In this document: one piece after another, positions 18,863 through 29,403 of the stretch | Layout of the letters: every line of letters begins with the position of its first letter | Numbering within the stretch: position 1 is the first letter of the stretch | Source of the DNA: Pseudomonas entomophila L48 | Lineage (GTDB): Bacteria > Pseudomonadota > Gammaproteobacteria > Pseudomonadales > Pseudomonadaceae | Length of the DNA stretch: 64,000 nucleotides | Direction: 5' to 3' | NCBI RefSeq assembly: GCF_000026105.1 | Contig: NC_008027.1 | Coordinates: 4,112,501 to 4,176,500 of the forward strand | Made by a program: the position numbers and the translations under genes | The notes under the pieces: generated by a model | What the model was told of the DNA's origin: nothing | Seen by the model: only the letters and a program-made list of their open reading frames with translations | Database searches by the model: none

Positions 18863-18899
18863 AAAAAAGGCCGGTATCTCGCGATACCGGCCTTTTTTT
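18863..18899. terminator. Bidirectional terminator between the autotransporter and cheR
   Basis: A strong GC hairpin (AGGCCGGTATC / GATACCGGCCT) is flanked by A-tracts on one side and T-tracts on the other. It can therefore end both cheR (minus) and the autotransporter (plus). Confidence 0.9.
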
Positions 18900-18912
18900 G
18901 CCTTATCCAGCC

Positions 18913-19740
18913 TTACTTGGCCTGGTAGATGATGCCCGGGCTGCACTGGACCATCTGGTAATGGTCCGGCAACCCGTTGAGCGCCTCGGAGGCACCCAGG
19001 AACAGGTACCCGCCCGGTTTCAGCGTGCTGTGAATACGCATCAGGATGTCCTTCTTGACCTGGGCCGAGAAGTAGATCAGCACGTTGCGGCAGAACACGA
19101 TGTCGAACTTGCCCAGCGGCGCGTAGCTGTCGAGCAGGTTGTACGAGCGGAACTCGACACGGCTGCGAATCGGCGGCTTGATCGCCCAGCGCCCCGGACC
19201 CTTGGTGTCGAAGTAGCGCTGCAGGCGCTCCTGGGACAAACCGCGAGCGATGGCCAGGCTGTCGTACTCGCCGGTCTTGCAGTTGTTGAGCATCGCGCCG
19301 GACAGGTCGGTAGCGACGATCTGCGCGCCCATCTTCAACTGGCCGAGGTTGGTGCGCTCGAACTCGTCGATCGACATCGAGATCGAATATGGCTCCTGCC
19401 CCGACGAACAAGCCGCCGACCAGATGCGCAGGCGCTGGCCCGGGTTGTTCTTGATGAACTCCGGGATCACCTTGTTCTTGAGCACCTCGAACGGATAGGT
19501 GTCACGAAACCACAGCGTCTCGTTGGTGGTCATGGCATCGACCACCTGTTCGCGCAGGCCACCCCGTGGCTGCGCCTGGATGCGTTGCACCAGCTCGCCA
19601 AGGGACTTGATGCCCTGCTGCTCCATCAGCTTGTTGAGACGGCTGGAGACCAGGTACTGCTTATTCTCGCCCAGCAGGATGCCACAGGCTTTCTCCAGGA
19701 AGACCCGGAACTGTTCGAAATCCAAATTACCCGTAGACAA
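18913..19740 (-). CDS. cheR: Chemotaxis receptor methyltransferase CheR
   Basis: CheR transfers methyl groups from S-adenosylmethionine to receptor glutamates. The 275-aa protein has the N-terminal helical domain (LDFEQFRVFLEKACGILLGENKQYLVSSRLNKL). The SAM-binding domain follows, with RIWSAACSSGQEPYSISM (the CheR SAM motif), DIVFCRNVLIYF and GYLFLGASEALNG. It lies 51 bases downstream of cheV in one unit, as in other Pseudomonas cheVR pairs. Confidence 0.96.
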   Translation of the reverse strand: MSTGNLDFEQFRVFLEKACGILLGENKQYLVSSRLNKLMEQQGIKSLGELVQRIQAQPRGGLREQVVDAMTTNETLWFRDTYPFEVLKNKVIPEFIKNNPGQRLRIWSAACSSGQEPYSISMSIDEFERTNLGQLKMGAQIVATDLSGAMLNNCKTGEYDSLAIARGLSQERLQRYFDTKGPGRWAIKPPIRSRVEFRSYNLLDSYAPLGKFDIVFCRNVLIYFSAQVKKDILMRIHSTLKPGGYLFLGASEALNGLPDHYQMVQCSPGIIYQAK

Positions 19741-19791
19741 TGCTGCCGCCTCTTTCTAAATCGCTAGCGCCGGGGACGGGCCCCGGCCGTT

Positions 19792-20721
19792 TCAATGGGA
19801 CGCCTTGATCCGGTCGACCACGCGCTGGGCGAGATCATCCGGCCTGAACTTGGCCAGGAAGTCATCGGCACCGACTTTCTTGACCATTGCCTGGTTGAAT
19901 ACCCCGGACAACGAAGTATGCAGGCAGATGTGCAGCTTTTGCATGCGCGGATCGCTGCGAATCTCAGCGGTCAGGGTATAGCCGTCCATCTCCGGCATTT
20001 CAATATCCGAGATCATCATGAGGAACTCGTCCTCCGGACGCTTGCCCTCGTCCACCAGCTTGCGCAGGTAGTCCAGGGCCTGGCGACCGTCGTTGAGCGC
20101 CACCACCTCGACCCCCACGGTCTGCAGGCAACGGCTGACCTGCTTGCGCGCCACCGACGAGTCGTCGACGGTCAGCACCCGCAGCATTACCGCCTTGTCC
20201 TGCACCTCGGCATCCACCACGCCCGCCGACACCGATTCGGACGACGGCGCCACTTCCGCCAGCACCTTCTCCACGTCGATGATCTCGACCATGCGGTTGT
20301 CGACCCGGGTCACCGCAGTGAGGTAGTGATCGCGCCCGGTGCCCTTGGGTGGCGGGTGGATCTCTTCCCAATTCATGTTGACGATGCGTTCGACCGAGTG
20401 CACCAGGAAACCCTGAGTCTTGGTGTTGTACTCGGTGATGATCACGAAACTGTTGCGCGTTTCTTCCTGCAGCCCTGGCAGCCCGGTCGCCATCGACAGG
20501 TCCAGGATCGGGATGGTCGCCCCGCGAATGTTGGCCACACCGCGCACCACCGGATGGGATCTGGGCAGCAGCGTCAGTTCCGGGCACTGCAGCACTTCCC
20601 GGACTTTGAACACATTGATGCCGTAGAGCTGGTCGCCATTGAGGCGGAACAACAGCAGCTCCAGGCGATTCTGCCCCACCAGTTGCGTGCGCTGGTTGAC
20701 CGAATCCATCACTCCAGCCAT
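19792..20721 (-). CDS. cheV: Chemotaxis coupling/response protein CheV
   Basis: The 309-aa protein is started at the ATG at 20721 (MAGVMDSVNQRTQLVGQNRLELLLFRL), with GGAG seven bases upstream. Longer open frame upstream overlaps flgA and is not coding. Residues about 15-165 are a CheW-like coupling domain (INVFKVREVLQCPELTLLPRSHPVVRGVANIRG, IPILDLS). Residues about 180-305 form a response-regulator receiver (LRVLTVDDSSVARKQ and MMISDIEMPEMDGYTL, whose first Asp is the likely phosphoacceptor). It couples receptors to CheA and probably aids adaptation. A candidate sigma-28 promoter lies just upstream. Confidence 0.96.
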   Translation of the reverse strand: MAGVMDSVNQRTQLVGQNRLELLLFRLNGDQLYGINVFKVREVLQCPELTLLPRSHPVVRGVANIRGATIPILDLSMATGLPGLQEETRNSFVIITEYNTKTQGFLVHSVERIVNMNWEEIHPPPKGTGRDHYLTAVTRVDNRMVEIIDVEKVLAEVAPSSESVSAGVVDAEVQDKAVMLRVLTVDDSSVARKQVSRCLQTVGVEVVALNDGRQALDYLRKLVDEGKRPEDEFLMMISDIEMPEMDGYTLTAEIRSDPRMQKLHICLHTSLSGVFNQAMVKKVGADDFLAKFRPDDLAQRVVDRIKASH

Positions 20722-20752
20722 GCCAGTCTCCTTCAACGATTGCCTGTTTACC

Positions 20753-20779
20753 AAGTCGGCACGGGCTTTGCTTTTTTGA
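20753..20779 (-). promoter_or_regulatory. Candidate sigma-28 (FliA) promoter of cheV-cheR
   Basis: On the minus strand TCAA is followed after exactly 15 bases by GCCGACTT; the FliA pattern is TAAA/TCAA-N15-GCCGATAA. The -10 element ends 32 bases upstream of the cheV ATG. It overlaps a sigma-54 match on the other strand. Confidence 0.55.
20756..20772 (+). promoter_or_regulatory. Candidate sigma-54 promoter of flgA
   Basis: CGGCACGGGCTTTGCT has GG and GC ten bases apart and fits TGGCAC-N5-TTGCW except at the first base. The -12 element ends only 13 bases before the flgA ATG at 20785, so the message would be almost leaderless. Confidence 0.5.
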
Positions 20780-20784
20780 GCGCC

Positions 20785-21534
20785 ATGTACACGAAAACGA
20801 CATTTTTCCGACGACTGACGCACCTGCTGACCGGCTCGCTCGCCGCGATGTGCCTGCTGGCACCCGGCGTTCGCACGCTGGCGGATGCGTTTACCTTGCC
20901 TGAACAGCTTATCGGTGTCACCCAGGGGTTTCTTGAATTCACCGTAGAGGATTATCTGGCGACCACCCAGACCCAGGGCCGCTACGAGATTCAGGTCAAC
21001 ACCCTCGACCCGCGCCTGCGCATGCCATTGTGCAGCCAGCAGCTGGACGCCTCGCTGGAAAGCCCGACGCCGTTGGGGCGGGTCACGGTCAAGGTGCGTT
21101 GCGACGGCACCGCGCCCTGGACGGTATTCGTCCCTACCCAAGTACGCCTGCTACGCGAAGTCGTGGTGATGACCCGCCCGCTCAAGCGTGAAAGCGTGAT
21201 CGACCAAGGCGATGTCGCCCTGCGCGAGCGCGACGTGGGCACCCTGACGCAAGGTTACCTCACCCAGCTGGAACAGGCCGTGGGCATGAAGCTGGTGCGC
21301 CCCACCGTGCTCGACCAGGTGCTCACCCAGCAGCATATGGAGCAGGCTGACGTGATCCGCAAGGGCGACCAGGTGGTGATCGTCGCCCGCAGCGGCAGCC
21401 TCAGCGTGCGCATGCCCGGCGAAGCACTGGACAAGGGCGGCATGGAAGCGCAGATCCGGGTGCGCAACCTGAACTCCAAACGCGTGGTCAAGGCGCGGGT
21501 TACCGGCCCCGGCCAGGTCGAGGTGGCCATGTAG
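20785..21534 (+). CDS. flgA: P-ring assembly chaperone FlgA
   Basis: FlgA is a periplasmic chaperone for P-ring formation. The 249-aa precursor starts MYTKTTFFRRLTHLLTGSLAAMCLLAPG, a signal peptide whose KTTFFRRL core is usual in Pseudomonas FlgA. It continues FLEFTVEDYLATTQTQGRYEIQVNTLDPRLRMPLC. The C-terminal SAF-like domain reads KRESVIDQGDVALRERDVG and ends VRNLNSKRVVKARVTGPGQVEVAM. The frame is open upstream into cheV antisense, but the signal peptide fixes the start. No good Shine-Dalgarno is seen. Divergent from cheV by 63 bases. Confidence 0.95.
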   Translation: MYTKTTFFRRLTHLLTGSLAAMCLLAPGVRTLADAFTLPEQLIGVTQGFLEFTVEDYLATTQTQGRYEIQVNTLDPRLRMPLCSQQLDASLESPTPLGRVTVKVRCDGTAPWTVFVPTQVRLLREVVVMTRPLKRESVIDQGDVALRERDVGTLTQGYLTQLEQAVGMKLVRPTVLDQVLTQQHMEQADVIRKGDQVVIVARSGSLSVRMPGEALDKGGMEAQIRVRNLNSKRVVKARVTGPGQVEVAM

Positions 21535-21649
21535 GGGAAAAGGGCGACAGGATGACGACAGAAAGCTGGCGGTGAGCAGGCACTCCCCCTAAACTGTGTC
21601 GGAAATCGGGTTACGCAAGCCAACTGACCGGCGGTGATGCATTCCTGCC

Positions 21650-21676
21650 TAAAGTTTCTTTCGGGTTGGCCGAAAA
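21650..21676 (+). promoter_or_regulatory. Sigma-28 (FliA) promoter of flgMN
   Basis: TAAA, 15 bases, then GCCGAAAA: a near-consensus FliA promoter 35 bases upstream of the flgM ATG. Since FlgM inhibits FliA, this gives feedback control. Confidence 0.85.
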
Positions 21677-21711
21677 CCAGGCATGCGTCCAAATACCCAG
21701 AGGTTCTGATC

Positions 21712-22026
21712 ATGGTCATCGACTTCAGTCGTTTGAATAATTCTCCGTCCGTCACGGGCGGCGTTCGCGGCAATGCCGCGGCCGGCCAGGCCGACAAAGC
21801 CGGCGCTGCAAACGTCGCGCCCAAGCAGGCCAACGCCAGCGGAGAAGCGGTACACCTCAGCCAAGAGGCACAGCAGTTGCAGAAGATCAGCGACAAGCTG
21901 CGCGATCAACCGGCAGTCAACAGCGCCCGCGTGGCCGAGTTGAAGCAGGCTATCGCCGACGGCAGCTACAAGGTCGATGCCGGCCGGGTCGCCAGCAAAC
22001 TGCTCGAATTCGAAGCCCAGCGCTGA
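21712..22026 (+). CDS. flgM: Anti-sigma-28 factor FlgM
   Basis: The 104-aa product ([23 protein letters not shown]) has a low-complexity, disordered N-terminal half rich in Ala, Gly and Gln. The conserved C-terminal FliA-binding helices read [55 protein letters not shown]. It binds FliA until the hook is complete and FlgM is exported. The start at 21712 matches the Pseudomonas MVIDFSR start. The flgN gene follows 47 bases later. Confidence 0.96.
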   Translation: MVIDFSRLNNSPSVTGGVRGNAAAGQADKAGAANVAPKQANASGEAVHLSQEAQQLQKISDKLRDQPAVNSARVAELKQAIADGSYKVDAGRVASKLLEFEAQR

Positions 22027-22073
22027 CCTCCAGGCGCGCTGACTTCAAGGACGCAACAAGCCAAGAGTTAGCC

Positions 22074-22541
22074 ATGCACGACATCACTCTGCTGCAATTG
22101 ATCGAAGACGACATCGCACCCACGCAGGAACTGCTCGACCTTCTACAAAAGGAAGCGGTGGCCCTGCATGGCCGGGAAATGGGGATGCTGGAACAGATCC
22201 TGGCCCGCAAGCAGTCATTGATCGTGTTGCTCGAGCAGCAGGGCCTGCGGCGCAACCAGCTGCTCGCCAGCCTCGGCCTCAGCGCCGACCGTGCCGGCGT
22301 GCAGGCGGTGGCCGCGCAGTCGCCCAACGGCGAGATCATCCTGCAACAACTCGATGTGCTCACCCAGTTGATGGATGCCTGCCAGAAGGTCAACGAGACC
22401 AATGGCCGGATCATCCAGGTACAGCAGTACGCCACGGCCAACCAGATCAGAATCCTCATGGGCGGCGATTCTCCGTCGCTCTACGACAGCCGTGGCGCCA
22501 CTTCGCCGATGGACAGGCCCCAGGCGCTTGGCCAGGTGTGA
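22074..22541 (+). CDS. flgN: Flagellar export chaperone FlgN
   Basis: This 155-aa all-helical protein (MHDITLLQLIEDDIAPTQELLDLLQKEAVALHGREMGMLEQILARKQSLIVLLEQQG) has the FlgN pattern. FlgN chaperones carry FlgK and FlgL to the export gate. The C-terminal region NETNGRIIQVQQYATANQIRILMGGDSPSLYDSRGATS is the usual FlgN tail, where the HAP-binding part ends. It lies between flgM and the PilZ brake protein gene, as expected. Confidence 0.93.
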   Translation: MHDITLLQLIEDDIAPTQELLDLLQKEAVALHGREMGMLEQILARKQSLIVLLEQQGLRRNQLLASLGLSADRAGVQAVAAQSPNGEIILQQLDVLTQLMDACQKVNETNGRIIQVQQYATANQIRILMGGDSPSLYDSRGATSPMDRPQALGQV

Positions 22542-22621
22542 TTAGTTCTATCAAGGCACGGAACATACTGGCAAAATGCCGTTACTTGCGTGTGTCGTTT
22601 TTGCCTGGAGATTGATAACCC

Positions 22622-23365
22622 GTGTTCAATGAATCCGATGCTCCCCAGCCGCCAAAGGTGCTCACCACGCCTCTGGAGATTGCGGCCAACCTGCGCCAGC
22701 TGCTGGAGAGCCACGACCCGCTGATCATCAGCTTCCACGAGCGCAGCCAGCGGTTCCAGAGCTACGTGGTGCACGTCGACCGGGACAGCAACGCCCTGGC
22801 GCTGGACGAGATGATCCCGCGCGACGGCGAAAAATACATCGAGAACGGCGAACCGTTCCGCGTCGAAGGCTTCCATGACGGTGTACGCATCGCCTGGGAA
22901 TGCAACACCCCCCTGACCATCAGCGCAATCGACGGTCACCGCTGCTACCGCGGCCCGCTGCCTGAGGAAGTCACCTACCACCAGCGCCGCAGCGCCTTCC
23001 GCGCCGCGCTGAAGCTGTCGCAACTGGTCGACATCGTCCTCGACGGCACCCACCTCAAGGGCAATGGCGCCCTGCGCGGCAAGCTGCTGGACATCTCCGC
23101 CACCGGTTGCAAGCTGCGCTTCGAAGGCAACGTCGAGGACCGCCTGCAGCTGGGCCAGGTTTACGAGCGCTTCAAGGCCGGCAATCCGCTGGGCCTGACT
23201 GACACCATGGTCGAACTGCGACACCTGCACTTCGAAGAGCGCATCAACACCACCTTCGCCGGCGTGCGCTTCCACAACCTCAATGGCCAGGCACAGCGCA
23301 AGATCGAGAGCTTCGTGTACCAGTTGCAACGTGAAGCGCGGCGCTTCGACAAAGACGATTACTGA
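22622..23365 (+). CDS. flgZ: c-di-GMP-responsive flagellar brake protein (YcgR/FlgZ)
   Basis: The 247-aa protein begins with a GTG ([45 protein letters not shown]). Residues about 15-105 are the YcgR N-terminal domain. Residues about 115-235 are a PilZ domain with the c-di-GMP-binding pieces QRRSAFR (RxxxR) and DISATG (D/NxSxxG). It slows or biases the motor when c-di-GMP rises. It follows flgN after 80 bases and is closed by a terminator. Confidence 0.93.
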   Translation: MFNESDAPQPPKVLTTPLEIAANLRQLLESHDPLIISFHERSQRFQSYVVHVDRDSNALALDEMIPRDGEKYIENGEPFRVEGFHDGVRIAWECNTPLTISAIDGHRCYRGPLPEEVTYHQRRSAFRAALKLSQLVDIVLDGTHLKGNGALRGKLLDISATGCKLRFEGNVEDRLQLGQVYERFKAGNPLGLTDTMVELRHLHFEERINTTFAGVRFHNLNGQAQRKIESFVYQLQREARRFDKDDY

Positions 23366-23381
23366 TCGGCTGCCGAACGCA

Positions 23382-23412
23382 AAAACGCCACCCATCGGGT
23401 GGCGTTTTCATT
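23382..23412 (+). terminator. Terminator after flgZ
   Basis: AAAACGCCACCC / GGGTGGCGTTTT hairpin with a T-rich tail, 19 bases after the flgZ stop. Confidence 0.85.
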
Positions 23413-23423
23413 TGCCTAACGCT

Positions 23424-23510
23424 CTGTAGGAGCGGCTTCAGCCGCGATGCAGGCAACGCGGTATCTGGCACCCGCTTCGCGGGTGATCGCGGCTGAAGCC
23501 GCTCCTACAG
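23424..23510. repeat. Inverted pair of REP palindromes; supplies the stop codon of the MFS gene
   Basis: The two arms CTGTAGGAGCGGCTTCAGCC and GGCTGAAGCCGCTCCTACAG bracket a smaller hairpin. The right arm reads CTGTAG on the minus strand, and this TAG is the stop codon of the minus-strand transporter gene. Confidence 0.9.
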
Positions 23511-24824
23511 ATTCACCTCCGGCTTGGCCGAACCCTTCTCATCCTCTTCGGTATCCTCCGCCGCCACCGGCGCCTGCATCACATCCTGCACCGTCTGTTC
23601 ATCCACTCGTGGATCGAGCGCCGCCGACAACGGCGAACCCGCCGCCGGCATGGCCACGTGCCCCAGCGGCGCGTCCTGGACCTGGTGCAGCCCAGTGACC
23701 GCCTTGGGCCGGATGCGCCAGACCAACACCAGAGCGAAGAACAGGAAGAAGGCATACAGCATCTGCGGCCCCAGCAGCTTCATCAGCACCCCGGCCGCCA
23801 GAGGTCCGATACAGGCCCCCACGCCATAAGTGACCAGCAGCATGGCCGTGAGCGATACCCTCCGCTCGCTCTCCACATGGTCATTGGAGAAGGCCACCGC
23901 CAGCGGATACAGGCAGAACTGCAGCAGCGAAATGACGAAGCCGATGGCGAACAGCAACTCCAGCGGTACGCCCGGCAGGATCGCCAAGGGCGCCGAAGCC
24001 AGCGCCAGGCCAATGGCCGCGCCACGGATCAACACCGCGCGGTCGTAGCGGTCGGACAGCCAGCCCAGCGGCCACTGCACCACCAACCCGGCAAAGATGC
24101 AGCTACCCATGAACAAACCGATCTGCTCGGTGGTCAGCCCCTGGGTGGCCGCATACAACGGTGCCAAGCCGTAGAAGGAACCGACGATCAGCCCCGAGCC
24201 GAGCACCGTGGACAGCGATTGCGGCACCCGCTTGATGAAGAACTTCGGTTCCATCGGCGCCGGGCGCAAAGGCGCAGGGTGGATGCGCCGGGTCATGGCC
24301 ACCGGCACCAGGCACAAGGCGAAGCACATGGCCACCAGCATCAGCAGTTCCGGCCCCAGTTGCGGGTGTACCACCAGGATCAGCTGTCCAAGCACCAGGC
24401 CAAGGTACGAGGCGATCATGTAGCCGCTGAACACCGCGCCGCGGTGCTTGGCGTCGGCCTGCTCGTTTAGCCAGCTCTCGATGACCATGTACTGGCACAT
24501 CATTCCCAGGCCGACGATCATCCGTAGCCCGACCCAGGCCGGCAGCCAGTTGGTCAGGCCATGCCCGAGCACCGCCGCGCCAACAATGCCGGCGCAAGTG
24601 GCGTAGGCGCGGATATGCCCGACCCGGCCAATCAGCCGGTGCCCCACCTTGCCACCGACCGCCAGGCCGAAATAGTTGGCCGCCATCAACGCGCCGACCC
24701 ACAGGCTGTCGACATGATCCGCGGCCAGGCGCAACGCCAGGTAGGTGCTGAGCAGGCCCGAGCCGATCAGCATCATCAGGGCGGCGAAATACAACGACTG
24801 AAACGGCTTCCAGATGTTTCGCAT
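23505..24824 (-). CDS. MFS transporter, substrate unknown (YcaD-like)
   Basis: This 439-aa inner-membrane protein has about 12 transmembrane helices (MRNIWKPFQSLYFAALMMLIGSGLLSTYLALRLA, GALMAANYFGLAVGGKVGHRLIGRVGHIRAYA). The loop between helices 2 and 3 has the MFS-like GxxxGHRLIGRVGHIR. A second MFS motif (WPLGWLSDRYDRA) occurs in the C-terminal half. The soluble C-terminal tail of about 60 residues is rich in Ala, Val and Glu. I chose the ATG at 24824; a TTG at 24836 directly abuts the GGAG and is less suitable. The last codon runs into a REP element that provides the TAG stop. The substrate cannot be read from sequence. Confidence 0.88.
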   Translation of the reverse strand: MRNIWKPFQSLYFAALMMLIGSGLLSTYLALRLAADHVDSLWVGALMAANYFGLAVGGKVGHRLIGRVGHIRAYATCAGIVGAAVLGHGLTNWLPAWVGLRMIVGLGMMCQYMVIESWLNEQADAKHRGAVFSGYMIASYLGLVLGQLILVVHPQLGPELLMLVAMCFALCLVPVAMTRRIHPAPLRPAPMEPKFFIKRVPQSLSTVLGSGLIVGSFYGLAPLYAATQGLTTEQIGLFMGSCIFAGLVVQWPLGWLSDRYDRAVLIRGAAIGLALASAPLAILPGVPLELLFAIGFVISLLQFCLYPLAVAFSNDHVESERRVSLTAMLLVTYGVGACIGPLAAGVLMKLLGPQMLYAFFLFFALVLVWRIRPKAVTGLHQVQDAPLGHVAMPAAGSPLSAALDPRVDEQTVQDVMQAPVAAEDTEEDEKGSAKPEVNL

Positions 24825-24954
24825 ACGTCCCGTCAAGCTCCTTGATCAGGTGGCGTTGGGTTGCAGGCAAGCATAAGGGCAAATCCGTCGCGGCGCAGGC
24901 CCCCGGCGGTGAAAGTAGCCACCGAGGGCGCATCCAGAGGGGGTTGTGTCGCGC

Positions 24955-26298
24955 TTAGGCCTGTGCCGCCAGCACACGCCGCTCCCAGGGTGTGATCTCG
25001 TCGAAGAAATCGGTCAGTTCCAGGGTCTTGGTGGCGATGTAGCCTTCGATGAACTCCCGACCGAACAGTTCCCGCGCCAGTTCGCTGCGCTTGAGGCGCT
25101 CAAGCGCTGCATGCAAGGTACAGGGCAGGCTCAAGTGCTCCGGCACCTCGAACTCGCCCTGGATCGCCGGCGCCGGGGCAATCTGCCGCTCGATGCCATG
25201 CAGGCCTGCGGCAAGGCTGGCGGCAATGGCCAGGTAAGGGTTGGCGTCGGCGCCCGGCAAGCGGTTCTCGACCCGTCGCGCCACCGGCGAACTGGCCGGG
25301 ATACGCAGCCCCGCGGCACGGTTGTCCTGCGACCAGCAAGCGTTGTTAGGCGACGCATAGGGGTGGCAAAGGCGTTGGTATGAGTTGACGTTGGGCGCGA
25401 ACAGCACGGTGAAGTCGGCCAGGCACGCCTGCAGACCGCCAATGAAGTGGTGGAAGGTGTCGGTCGCCCTGCCCTGCTCGTCGCTGAACACGTTGCGCCC
25501 GGTGGCGATGTCCACCAGGCTCTGGTGGATGTGCATCGAACTGCCGGGGGTATGCGCCAGCGGCTTGGCCATGCACACCACGGTCAGCCCGTGACGCAGC
25601 GCCACTTCCTTGAGCAGGTGCTTGAACAGGAAGGTCTGGTCGGCCAGCAGCAGCGGGTCGCCATGCAGCAGGTTGATCTCGAACTGGCTGACACCCATCT
25701 CATGCATGAAGGTGTCGCGCGGCAAGCCCAGCGCCGCCATGCAGCGGTACACCTCGTTGAAGAAAGGCCGCAGGCCATTGTTGGAGCTGACACTGAAAGC
25801 CGAATGACCCATCTCCCGGCGGCCGTCCTTGCCCAGCGGTGGCTGGAACGGTTGGCTTGGGTCGCTGTTCGGTGCAAAGACGAAGAACTCGAGCTCGGTG
25901 GCGACCACGGGTGCCAACCCACGCGCCGCGTACCGGGCGATCACTGCCTTGAGCTGGCCACGGCTGGACAGCCCCGACGGCCTGCCGTCGAGCTCCACCG
26001 CATCGCAGATGGCCAGGGCGCGGGGTTCGTCGCTCCAGGGCAGGCGATGGATCTGGCTGGGGTCGGCCACCAGCGCCAGGTCACCGTCATCGCTGCCGTA
26101 GAACCTGGCCGGCGGGTAGCCGCCCATGATGCATTGCAACAGTACGCCCCGCGCCATCTGCAGGCGCCGGCCCTCGAGAAAGCCCTCGGCGGTCATCACC
26201 TTGCCGCGCGCAACGCCGTTGAGGTCCGGGGTGACACATTCGATTTCATCGATGCCCTTCAGGTGCTCTGCCTGGTTGCGCGGGCCTTCGGTCGTCAT
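24955..26298 (-). CDS. Glutamine-synthetase-family enzyme, probably gamma-glutamylpolyamine synthetase type
   Basis: This 447-aa ATP-dependent ligase fold starts MTTEGPRNQAEHLKGIDEIECVTPDLNGVARGKVM, with AAGGA seven bases upstream. Longer upstream frame is not coding. GS-catalytic pieces are present: VATELEFFVF (metal-binding Glu), HQSL around GSSMHIHQSLVD, and NSYQRLCHPYASPNN with RVENRLPGADANPYLAIAA. The LNGVARGK segment and the absence of the glutamine-synthetase adenylylation motif fit the PuuA/PauA/SpuI group that glutamylates putrescine or other amines. The substrate is inferred. It stands alone between the MFS gene and bkdR. Confidence 0.85.
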   Translation of the reverse strand: MTTEGPRNQAEHLKGIDEIECVTPDLNGVARGKVMTAEGFLEGRRLQMARGVLLQCIMGGYPPARFYGSDDGDLALVADPSQIHRLPWSDEPRALAICDAVELDGRPSGLSSRGQLKAVIARYAARGLAPVVATELEFFVFAPNSDPSQPFQPPLGKDGRREMGHSAFSVSSNNGLRPFFNEVYRCMAALGLPRDTFMHEMGVSQFEINLLHGDPLLLADQTFLFKHLLKEVALRHGLTVVCMAKPLAHTPGSSMHIHQSLVDIATGRNVFSDEQGRATDTFHHFIGGLQACLADFTVLFAPNVNSYQRLCHPYASPNNACWSQDNRAAGLRIPASSPVARRVENRLPGADANPYLAIAASLAAGLHGIERQIAPAPAIQGEFEVPEHLSLPCTLHAALERLKRSELARELFGREFIEGYIATKTLELTDFFDEITPWERRVLAAQA

Positions 26299-26392
26299 GA
26301 CGCTGTCCTTCTTGTTGTTTTCGCATGCCGGGAATGGCGACGAGCACAACATAGGCCTGGGGTGTTTAAAATATCAAGCACCTACAGTTTTG

Positions 26393-26424
26393 CCTGCAGG
26401 AGCCGGCTTGCCGGCGAACCGCAA
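26393..26424. repeat. Single REP-like palindrome
   Basis: CTGCAGGAGCCGGCTTGCCGG followed by CGAACC, one half of the second REP type seen in this window. It lies just past the bkdR stop. Confidence 0.6.
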
Positions 26425-26913
26425 TCACTGCTCGCGCAATGTCATGCCATTGGCCGGCAACGGTAACGCGGTCTTGTAGCGCACCTGCTTCAAGGCAAAG
26501 CTGGAACGAATGTTCGCCACCCCCGGCAACCGCGTCAGGTAATCGAGAAACCGCTCCAGCGCCTGGATGCTCGGCAGCAGTACCCGCAAGAGGTAATCCG
26601 GGTCACCGGTCATCAGGTAGCACTCCATGACTTCCGGACGCTCGGCGATCTCCTCCTCGAAACGGTGCAGCGACTGCTCCACCTGCTTCTCCAGGCTGAC
26701 ATGGATGAACACATTCACGTCCAACCCCAGCACCTCGGGCGCCAGCAAGGTCACCTGCTGTCGAATCACCCCCAACTCCTCCATGGCCTTGACCCGGTTG
26801 AAACAGGGCGTGGGCGAGAGATTGACCGAACGCGCCAGCTCCGCGTTGGTGATCCGCGCGTTTTCCTGAAGGCTGTTGAGGATGCCGATATCGGTGCGAT
26901 CCAGTTTGCGCAT
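26425..26913 (-). CDS. bkdR: Lrp/AsnC-family activator BkdR
   Basis: This 162-aa Lrp-type regulator has an N-terminal helix-turn-helix ([47 protein letters not shown]). A C-terminal RAM ligand domain (about residues 65-145) includes [56 protein letters not shown]. Divergent from bkdA1 across 197 bases, it matches BkdR, the branched-chain-amino-acid-responsive activator of the bkd operon in P. putida. Confidence 0.94.
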   Translation of the reverse strand: MRKLDRTDIGILNSLQENARITNAELARSVNLSPTPCFNRVKAMEELGVIRQQVTLLAPEVLGLDVNVFIHVSLEKQVEQSLHRFEEEIAERPEVMECYLMTGDPDYLLRVLLPSIQALERFLDYLTRLPGVANIRSSFALKQVRYKTALPLPANGMTLREQ

Positions 26914-27032
26914 GAGACAAATTCACCTGGTTTTTGTGTTTGTACGGAATGTTTATCTGCGCCGCCGAACAAACGCAACGAACTTGAGAGAAAAATTCTC
27001 CCGCCGTCCCCCTATGATGTAAAAGACGCTGA

Positions 27033-28343
<1,311 letters not shown>

Positions 28344-28344
28344 G

Positions 28345-29403
<1,059 letters not shown>

